DNA of 11,527 nucleotides, from positions 1 to 11,527 of the forward strand of contig JABGTQ010000192.1 in the NCBI GenBank assembly GCA_018647025.1, given 5' to 3'. Below, piece after piece: positions 6,038-11,527 of the stretch (position 1 is the stretch's first letter; every line of letters starts with the position of its first letter). The notes under the pieces were generated by a model. The model was not told the DNA's origin, searched no databases, and saw only the letters and a list, made by a program, of their open reading frames with translations. A program made the translations under genes and the position numbers. The stretch is from Nitrospina sp. (lineage in GTDB: Bacteria > Nitrospinota > Nitrospinia > Nitrospinales > VA-1).

Positions 6038-7561
6038 ATGAACAAACCTACTAAGCAAGCATTAAACGAAGCACCAATAGGGGAAAAAGGTCTGGTTTTC
6101 AACGAGCCGCTCCTTTTTGAAATGGGGTCACCTGGTCGCATAGCCTATTCCCTTCCTAAACATGATGTTCCTGAAGTAGAGCTTGAGGTGATTCTTCCGG
6201 TTACAGAAATCCGTGACGCAATAGAACATTTTCCCGAGCTGACAGAGCTTGACGTAGTAAGACATTTCACAAGACTTTCACAATGGAACTTTAGCGTCGA
6301 CACTAATTTTTATCCACTTGGTTCGTGTACGATGAAATACAATCCAAAAGTTAACAATGAGACCGCCTCTCTTTCTGGATTTGCACAACATCATCCATAT
6401 ACACCTGAAACCCTTTCTCAAGGCAGTCTTCAACTTATGTTTGAGCTGCAAGAATACCTCAAGGAAATTAGTGGCATGCAATATGTTAGTTTACAACCGG
6501 CCGCTGGGGCTCATGGAGAATTAGCAGGCATGCTCATGATTCATGCATATCATTCTGCTCAGGGAAGACAGCGGAAAAAAGTTATCTTACCCGACTCTGC
6601 CCATGGAACTAATCCTGCCACTGCAACCTTATGCGGATATAGTGTAGTCCAAATACAGTCAGATGAACGAGGTCTCATCGATCCAAAAAAATTAGAATCA
6701 ATAATGGATGAAGAAACAGCAGCCGTAATGCTTACTAACCCAAATACTCTAGGGATGTTCGAAACAGATATATTAAAAATTAGCGATATTGTTCACGAAA
6801 AGGGTGGTTTGATTTATTGCGATGGGGCTAATCTGAATGCAGTAATGGGGAAAACAAAAATAAAAGACATGGGAATAGATGTTTTACACTTCAATCTACA
6901 CAAGACATTTTCCACTCCTCACGGAGGTGGTGGCCCTGGGGCTGGTCCTGTAGGGATAGTTAGCAAGTTAGAACCCTTTCTTCCGAAACCAACCATCGAA
7001 CATAAAGACGGTAAATACACATTAAACCACGACCGCCCTAATAGCATTGGAAAAATGAAAGCCTTTTACGGGAACTTTGGTATCCTTGTTCGAGCTTATA
7101 CTTATATTAGATCCCTCGGACCTGAAGGAATTAAAAAGGCAGCAGAAATGGCAGTTCTCAATGCCAACTACATCAAAGCATCACTTAGCGCACACTACCA
7201 TCTACCCTATAAGGGGCCAAGTTTGCATGAGTGCGTTTTCAACGATAAGCATCAACTAAAAAATAAAGTGAGCACCATGGACATCGCAAAAATGCTCATC
7301 GACTATGGATTCCATCCTCCCACGGTTTACTTTCCATTGATCGTAAAAGGTGCATTAATGATCGAACCCACCGAAACAGAATCAAAAGAAACACTCGACG
7401 CATTCATTATGGCAATGAAAGAAATAGCTGCGCTAGCGGAAACCAAACCAGAAGTTTTTTACGACTCTCCCCAAATGCCTGTTGTATCAAGACCAGACGA
7501 AATTAGCGCTGCCCGAAATCCAAAACTTAAATGGACTCCCACAAATTCAGAGCTCACGTAA
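6038..7561 (+). CDS. gcvPB: Glycine dehydrogenase (decarboxylating) subunit 2, P-protein beta half
   Basis: The PLP-carrying subunit of a split P-protein, which decarboxylates glycine and passes the aminomethyl group to lipoyl-GcvH in the cytoplasmic glycine cleavage system. The 507 residues match GcvPB length. Visible features are YPLGSCTMKYNP (92-103), the segment QPAAGAHGE (153-161), DSAHGTNPA (186-194), NPNTLGMFE (234-242), CDGANLNA (261-268) and the PLP lysine K289 in HFNLHKTFSTPHGGGGPGAGP (284-304). The C-terminal region with HPPTVYFP (426-433) is complete. AAAGGA lies six bases before ATG 6038. Its obligate partner gcvPA usually sits immediately upstream; here the upstream gene is a glycosyltransferase and the downstream gene runs the other way, so gcvPA, gcvH and gcvT must be elsewhere. 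Confidence 0.96.
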   Translation: MNKPTKQALNEAPIGEKGLVFNEPLLFEMGSPGRIAYSLPKHDVPEVELEVILPVTEIRDAIEHFPELTELDVVRHFTRLSQWNFSVDTNFYPLGSCTMKYNPKVNNETASLSGFAQHHPYTPETLSQGSLQLMFELQEYLKEISGMQYVSLQPAAGAHGELAGMLMIHAYHSAQGRQRKKVILPDSAHGTNPATATLCGYSVVQIQSDERGLIDPKKLESIMDEETAAVMLTNPNTLGMFETDILKISDIVHEKGGLIYCDGANLNAVMGKTKIKDMGIDVLHFNLHKTFSTPHGGGGPGAGPVGIVSKLEPFLPKPTIEHKDGKYTLNHDRPNSIGKMKAFYGNFGILVRAYTYIRSLGPEGIKKAAEMAVLNANYIKASLSAHYHLPYKGPSLHECVFNDKHQLKNKVSTMDIAKMLIDYGFHPPTVYFPLIVKGALMIEPTETESKETLDAFIMAMKEIAALAETKPEVFYDSPQMPVVSRPDEISAARNPKLKWTPTNSELT

Positions 7562-7713
7562 ACTCTATTTCCCTAACGCCACTCAAATATTTTTTAAATA
7601 GATGCACTATTTAGCATTAATTTTATTAAGTAGCCCCTCAATGTAACAATGCAATTATAATCTGTAGAAATATTCCGCTTCATTTTTCTAATCTTTAAAA
7701 ATCCCAGAAAAAA
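7562..7713. other. Gap between convergent gcvPB and the SLC13 transporter gene
   Basis: 152 AT-rich bases separate two convergent genes. Apart from the short hairpin at 7595-7613, nothing gene-like is visible. A terminator for the minus-strand operon is not obvious, although a T-rich stretch directly follows the transporter stop on that strand. Confidence 0.5.
7595..7613 (+). terminator. Possible weak terminator after gcvPB
   Basis: TAAATAG (7595-7601), loop ATGCA, CTATTTA (7607-7613): a perfect 7-bp stem 33 bases after the gcvPB stop, followed by a T-rich stretch (TTAATTTTATT). The stem has one G-C pair only, so strength is doubtful. Confidence 0.35.
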
Positions 7714-9273
7714 CTACAAAAAAAGGGTTTGGATAAAAAGGAGCGTAAGTGTTGTCACTAGAGCTGCTCCAATAAGATTTAATGCAAATCCGGCACGTGA
7801 CATCGCAGGAATAGTTACCCAACCACTCCCAAACACGATGGCATTCGGAGGCGTCGCAACAGGCAGCATAAATGCGAACGATGCTGAAAGTGTGGCAGGT
7901 AACATGAACATCAATGGATGAAAGCCAGCAACTATTGCCGCCGCCCCCATTACGGGTAAAATAATTGTAGATGTTGCTGTATTCGAAGTAAGCTCGGTTA
8001 AAAATGTAATAATCAAACACACGCATAAAACTACTACCCATAAAGGGAATGAGGATAGCACAGTCAACTGATCCCCAATCCAACCTGTTAGCCCGGTTTT
8101 GGTAAACCCTGAAGCGAGGGCAAAGCCACCACCAAACAATAATAGTATTCCCCAGGGCATTCGTGTCTCTACTGTCTTCCAGTCAAGAAGAAAATCTCCA
8201 CGCTTATCCTTACCTATCTCTTCGCGGGAAAAATGAACTGGGAAAACCATCAACAAAATCCCCATCACCATAGCTACGGTTGAGTCGTTAAACATTTCTG
8301 GGTTAGAAAATAAACTCGACCATCCAGGCACTGTGATTGATCCCAACTCAAGAGGTTTGCGAAAAATCCACATCAAAGCTGTCGCACTAAAAAAGCAGGC
8401 AACCATTTTTTCAGGCCGAGTAATTTTACCCAATGAGGTTAGCTCGTGTTTAATAATATCTCCGCTACTCTCAGCAAATTCAATCTGATTTAAAGGAATT
8501 GGAGACACAAACTTGCAAAGATAAATCCATACAATAGGAATAAAAATAATTACTACGGGAATCGCCATAATCATCCATTCCACAAAGCTAATTTCTGGGT
8601 TTTCCGGATAAAGATTTTTATAAAACCCCGCAAAGACAATGTTGGGTGCTGTGCCAATTAGAGTGCCAACCCCCCCTATACTGGCTGAATAAGCCAAACC
8701 TAGCATTAGAACAAGCCCCATACTTTCTATCACTTGTCGCTCAGAAAATTCATCCTGCCTCCCATTTAAAGTAGACTGACGAGCAACTTGCGCCACAACC
8801 GCCATCCCTACAGGAAGAAGCATCATTGTCGTAGCTGTATTTGAAATCCACATAGACAAAAACGCTGAAGCTATCATAAAACCAAGAATGATCTGCTTTA
8901 TTCCCGTTCCTGTTAATACAATAATCCATAATGCTAGGCGCTTATGAAAATTCCACTTCTCCATAGCTAATGCAATCATAAACCCGCCTAAAAAAAGGAA
9001 TACAAAATGATTAGCGTAATTTGGAGCAACCTGCTTGCTCGACATGATGCCTAATATTGGAAAAAGAATAAGAGGAAGGAGTGCCGTGATAGCTATAGCA
9101 GTCCCTTCACCAATCCACCAGCAAGCCATCAAAACTATAACTGCTAAGAGGCGTTTCCCAGAAAAAGTCATCCCTTCTGGAAGTGGTATGAGTAAAATGA
9201 TTAAAAATAAAACCACCCCACCAACTAGCACAAAAATTTTTTTCTTGAATAAAAATTGCAAATTAGACAACAC
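7714..9273 (-). CDS. SLC13/DASS-family sodium:dicarboxylate (anion) symporter
   Basis: A 519-residue inner-membrane carrier of the divalent anion:Na+ symporter (DASS/SLC13) family, which typically imports succinate, fumarate, malate or related anions with sodium. The two signature SNT motifs of the internal repeat are present: SNTATTMMLLP (144-154) and TSNTATSTIILP (429-440). Each is followed later by its partner loop, TLIGTAPNIVFAG (204-216) and ATPPNAIVFGSG (473-484). About a dozen hydrophobic segments are visible. As annotated it starts at GTG 9273, but GGAGGA (9280-9275) is only one base away; TTG at 9270, the next codon, is better placed. It lies 53 bases after the HdrB-like gene on the same strand, so it probably shares its transcript, which favours a C4-dicarboxylate substrate. 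Sulfate or other anions remain possible within the family. Confidence 0.92.
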   Translation of the reverse strand: MLSNLQFLFKKKIFVLVGGVVLFLIILLIPLPEGMTFSGKRLLAVIVLMACWWIGEGTAIAITALLPLILFPILGIMSSKQVAPNYANHFVFLFLGGFMIALAMEKWNFHKRLALWIIVLTGTGIKQIILGFMIASAFLSMWISNTATTMMLLPVGMAVVAQVARQSTLNGRQDEFSERQVIESMGLVLMLGLAYSASIGGVGTLIGTAPNIVFAGFYKNLYPENPEISFVEWMIMAIPVVIIFIPIVWIYLCKFVSPIPLNQIEFAESSGDIIKHELTSLGKITRPEKMVACFFSATALMWIFRKPLELGSITVPGWSSLFSNPEMFNDSTVAMVMGILLMVFPVHFSREEIGKDKRGDFLLDWKTVETRMPWGILLLFGGGFALASGFTKTGLTGWIGDQLTVLSSFPLWVVVLCVCLIITFLTELTSNTATSTIILPVMGAAAIVAGFHPLMFMLPATLSASFAFMLPVATPPNAIVFGSGWVTIPAMSRAGFALNLIGAALVTTLTLLFIQTLFL

Positions 9274-9274
9274 G

Positions 9275-9280
9275 TCCTCC
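9275..9280 (-). promoter_or_regulatory. Shine-Dalgarno arguing for a TTG start of the transporter
   Basis: GGAGGA on the minus strand lies one base before GTG 9273, too close for normal initiation, but GGAGG ends five bases before TTG 9270. The difference is one residue; it matters mainly for start annotation. Confidence 0.5.
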
Positions 9281-9326
9281 GGAAGGGAAGAGGGTATTCG
9301 TGAAAATTTAAACGTGGAATCAAAAG

Positions 9327-10205
9327 CTAGGCTAGGATTTTATCTAACCTCGTAGTAGAGATGATGTGTTTATCCATCCCCAGTTCCTGAGGCGAATAAC
9401 CTAAGGCCAAAGCGACTAGTTGGGGCAAATGCAAGACCGGAATCGAACAACCCTTTTTATTCATTTTATCTATTTCAGGTTGATAGGCATCTAAACTTAG
9501 GTGACACAAGGGACACCCCGTTACCACACAATCAGCTCCGCTATCAATCGCATCGATAAGAGCATTACCTGCCATATCATGTGAGGCATCCTTGTTCATC
9601 ATAATAATAGGAAATCCACAACATTTAGTACGGCTCTCATAGTAGACAGGCGTAGCTCCCAGGATTTTAAAAATCTCCTCCATTCCAGTCGGGTTATCAG
9701 GATCCTCATACAAAGACAACTCTGATGGACGCAAAACATAACACCCGTAAAATGCCGCAGTCTTGAGGCCTGTTAACGGGCGCTTCACTTTATCCCTTAA
9801 AAGCGTCAATCCTTCTTCGGTACCGAGTACATTTGCAAAATGTTGAATTTTTACTTTGCCACCTGCATATTGATGACCACCTTCCTCGAGAACAGTATTA
9901 ACTTTTTCCTTATAAGCAGGATCGGAGTCAACATGGCATTCTGTTTTTTTTAGAATTCCTTGGCAGGTAGAACAAATAGTAACAAGATCCAGTCCCTGCT
10001 CTTCGGCTATTGAAATAGTACGAGCATTTAATGCATCTGCCAAAAGTGGGTTTTTTTCAGAAACCACTCCGGCACCACAGCAAGAAGCACTTTTCATTTC
10101 GACGAACTCTATTCCAAGTCCTTCAGCAGATTTCATCGTTGAAAGCATTAATTCTCGTGTAGCACCTTTAGCCACACATCCTGTAAACAAAGCAAATTTC
10201 ATCAC
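9327..10205 (-). CDS. HdrB-like (SdhE-type) subunit of a non-classical succinate dehydrogenase/fumarate reductase
   Basis: A 292-residue protein of the heterodisulfide reductase subunit B family. In SdhABE-type enzymes this subunit replaces the membrane anchor and links the flavoprotein/Fe-S module to quinone or thiol chemistry. Both cysteine-rich CCG domains are complete: C10, C42-C43, C78/C81 (SCCGAG, CSTCQ) and C155, C195-C196, C231/C234 (KCCGFP, CPLCH). In HdrB these cysteines bind non-cubane [4Fe-4S] clusters. There is no transmembrane segment, so attachment must be peripheral. The start is GTG 10205 (GTGA overlap with the sdhB stop) or ATG 10202 (TGATG, one-base overlap); either implies coupled translation with sdhB. 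It is not the E. coli flavinylation factor also called SdhE. Relatives include Campylobacter/Wolinella MfrE and the C-terminal half of Methanothermobacter TfrB. Confidence 0.92.
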   Translation of the reverse strand: MMKFALFTGCVAKGATRELMLSTMKSAEGLGIEFVEMKSASCCGAGVVSEKNPLLADALNARTISIAEEQGLDLVTICSTCQGILKKTECHVDSDPAYKEKVNTVLEEGGHQYAGGKVKIQHFANVLGTEEGLTLLRDKVKRPLTGLKTAAFYGCYVLRPSELSLYEDPDNPTGMEEIFKILGATPVYYESRTKCCGFPIIMMNKDASHDMAGNALIDAIDSGADCVVTGCPLCHLSLDAYQPEIDKMNKKGCSIPVLHLPQLVALALGYSPQELGMDKHIISTTRLDKILA

Positions 10206-11143
10206 TCATTTAGCTCCCTATAAATCCTTTTAACATCATCGACATCATCAATAGACTTATGCAATATTGGAGGATTTTTCCCCTTGAAAAGCATACGTAA
10301 TCCAACGGGCAACAAATCAAACAGTCCCTTCGCATTAAAAAAACCGACTGACTCTACGGGTATAATGTTTTCGTTAAGACTACCACTAGATTTAACCGAC
10401 TTTGTAAATGACAGAGCATGACGTGCCCCATTATTATTAGTAACACCCTGTTCTAAAGCGACAGTCATGATTTCCTTTATACGGTCAAAAGGTTCCGCCG
10501 GCTTGGGACAACGTTCAACGCATTCTCCACAGTGAGTGCAGTCCCAGATTCCACCAGGTTTACTCAATTCTTTTACACGTGCCAAAGTATTACCGTCACG
10601 AGAGTCCTGAACAAATCGCTGTGCCTTTGCAAGCGCCGCTGGGCCTAGAAAATTATCATCCACTTCAAGAACATTGCAGTCAGAGTAGCATGCACCACAC
10701 ATTATGCATGTACTGGCATCATCAATAAGTTTGAATTGTTCAGGTGATTGTTTTGTTTCCTTTTCTGGAGATTTTTTACTAGGCTGGAGATAAGGATTAA
10801 CTTTATCAACTTTATCCCAGAAAGGCTTAAAGTCAACTGCAAGGTCTTTGATCGGTTTCATATTGCCTAACGGTTCAAGAGTAATCGTGTCATTATCCTT
10901 GACCAATTGACTAGCTTGCTTCTGACAAGCAAGTATGGCATGCCCATTAGCCTTTACAGCGCAGGACCCACATATTGCGCTTCGGCAAGACATCCGATAA
11001 GTCAGGCTACCATCTAGAGTCCATTTGATTTGGTTCAAACAATCCAACAACGTAAGGTCGTCTGTTTCACCCAATTGAAATTCCTCAAAATAGGGCTCCG
11101 CCTGTTTCTCCGGATTATATCGTTTTATCTTAAAAGTAATCAT
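10202..11143 (-). CDS. sdhB: Succinate dehydrogenase/fumarate reductase iron-sulfur subunit, SdhABE type
   Basis: A 313-residue electron-transfer subunit, longer than classical SdhB (about 240). An N-terminal ferredoxin domain binds [2Fe-2S] through C53, C58, C61 and C73 ([12 protein letters not shown]). The next group, [11 protein letters not shown] (C146, C149, C152, C156), and then [14 protein letters not shown] (C202, C205, C208, C212) give two full four-cysteine sets. Classical SdhB has Cys-x5-Cys in the last motif and makes a [3Fe-4S] centre; the extra C205 should allow [4Fe-4S], as described for Sulfolobus-type enzymes. The last ~75 residues (KGKNPPILH at 287-295) resemble the HdrC tail and may dock the HdrB-like partner. 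ATG 11143 overlaps the sdhA stop by one base (TAATG). Direction (succinate oxidation or fumarate reduction) cannot be read from sequence. Confidence 0.95.
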   Translation of the reverse strand: MITFKIKRYNPEKQAEPYFEEFQLGETDDLTLLDCLNQIKWTLDGSLTYRMSCRSAICGSCAVKANGHAILACQKQASQLVKDNDTITLEPLGNMKPIKDLAVDFKPFWDKVDKVNPYLQPSKKSPEKETKQSPEQFKLIDDASTCIMCGACYSDCNVLEVDDNFLGPAALAKAQRFVQDSRDGNTLARVKELSKPGGIWDCTHCGECVERCPKPAEPFDRIKEIMTVALEQGVTNNNGARHALSFTKSVKSSGSLNENIIPVESVGFFNAKGLFDLLPVGLRMLFKGKNPPILHKSIDDVDDVKRIYRELNE

Positions 11144-11527
11144 TAATAAGTTCGTTCCGCAGGCTGATGTTTTGTGATTATTACTGGTTTATATTTAACT
11201 TCGACACCACTATCAGTACTATAAATCAAACTGTGCTTTAAGAAATTTTCATCATCTCGTTTGGGATAGTCAGTGCGAGAATGTCCACCGCGACTTTCCC
11301 TCCGATTGATTGCACCAACAGCTATTATCTCTGCCATACCAAGCATATTACCAAGTTCTAAAACTTCATATATTTCGGTATTAAACAGTTTACCCTTGTC
11401 AGTGATTTTTCCTCTTTTATATCTTTCTTTTAGTTTTTTAATAGTTTCTATACAAATTTTCAACCGACTTTCATCTCGGAAAACACCACAATTCTCTGTC
11501 ATAACTTTTTTCATTTCATTACGAATA
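11143..11527 (-). CDS. sdhA: Succinate dehydrogenase/fumarate reductase flavoprotein, C-terminal part (5' end off the window)
   Basis: The reading frame is open from the window edge (codons for IRNE precede the first visible Met, so ATG 11514 is internal) to TAA at 11145-11143. The 128 visible residues are the C-terminal helical domain of SdhA/FrdA. NEMKKVMTENCGVFRDE is the usual entry to this domain, RRESRGGHSRTDYPKRDD is the strongly conserved block near the active site, and the tail ends with PAERTY. The FAD-binding and catalytic domains lie outside, so it cannot be said whether the protein carries a Tat signal, as periplasmic MfrA does. It is the first visible gene of a tightly packed sdhA-sdhB-HdrB-like cluster. 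Confidence 0.95.
   Translation of the reverse strand, partial: IRNEMKKVMTENCGVFRDESRLKICIETIKKLKERYKRGKITDKGKLFNTEIYEVLELGNMLGMAEIIAVGAINRRESRGGHSRTDYPKRDDENFLKHSLIYSTDSGVEVKYKPVIITKHQPAERTY

Noticed and set aside
7688..8083. Minus-strand 131-codon frame inside the transporter gene
   Set aside because: Out-of-frame shadow of the SLC13 C-terminus; Cys/Tyr-rich low-quality translation.
9035..9355. Plus-strand 106-codon frame opposite the transporter start
   Set aside because: Antisense shadow of the SLC13 gene and the short gap, without motifs or a ribosome binding site.
11143..11514. Stand-alone 123-residue protein starting at ATG 11514
   Set aside because: The frame stays open to the window edge and the preceding codons fit SdhA, so this Met is internal to a truncated sdhA.
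1..11527. CRISPR arrays, tRNA/rRNA genes, transposases, toxin-antitoxin or phage-defence genes
   Set aside because: None seen on reading both strands; the window is made of metabolic, envelope and respiratory genes.

Overview
The window looks like the chromosome of a Gram-negative, AT-leaning, respiring bacterium. Two lipopolysaccharide-type heptosyltransferases show an outer membrane. The respiratory genes are a cytochrome bd-like subunit and a non-classical (SdhABE-type) succinate dehydrogenase/fumarate reductase. An N-terminally extended bd-like subunit together with SdhABE would fit an uncultivated, low-GC marine Nitrospinota relative, but this is a guess from gene content and not a demonstrated assignment. 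No tRNA, rRNA, CRISPR array, insertion sequence or prophage gene was seen.

Layout. (1) 1-477, minus strand: 5' part of a cytochrome bd-like oxidase subunit with a signal peptide and a curious five-residue tandem repeat. It is preceded by a 304-base AT-rich gap holding a good promoter and a long hairpin. (2) 782-2797, minus strand: a DUF2064/TIGR04282 nucleotidyl- or glycosyltransferase-like gene followed by hisD. (3) 2949-5890, plus strand: a four-gene envelope operon: PAP2 lipid phosphatase, GT9 heptosyltransferase, a 56-residue Trm112/YcaR-like zinc-ribbon protein, and a second GT9 heptosyltransferase. Operons 2 and 3 are fired divergently from two interleaved sigma-70-like promoters at 2864-2904. 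(4) 6038-7561, plus strand: gcvPB, the PLP-binding half of a split glycine decarboxylase, without gcvPA beside it. (5) 7714-11527, minus strand: sdhA (C-terminal part) - sdhB - HdrB-like (SdhE) subunit - SLC13/DASS dicarboxylate transporter, with 1- to 4-base overlaps between the three reductase genes.

How the genes work together. The plus-strand operon fits lipid-carrier recycling and LPS inner-core assembly. The reductase operon couples a soluble or peripheral SdhABE complex, which has two CCG domains and twelve Fe-S cysteines in SdhB, to a carrier likely to move C4-dicarboxylates. The most useful non-obvious observations are: the PAP2 gene appears to start at an ATT codon behind a perfect promoter and Shine-Dalgarno, which adds 25 residues missed by an ATG-only call; the two promoters of the divergent operons physically overlap; and SdhB carries an extra cysteine that should turn the usual [3Fe-4S] centre into a [4Fe-4S] centre. 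I did not find a convincing wholly new multi-gene system.
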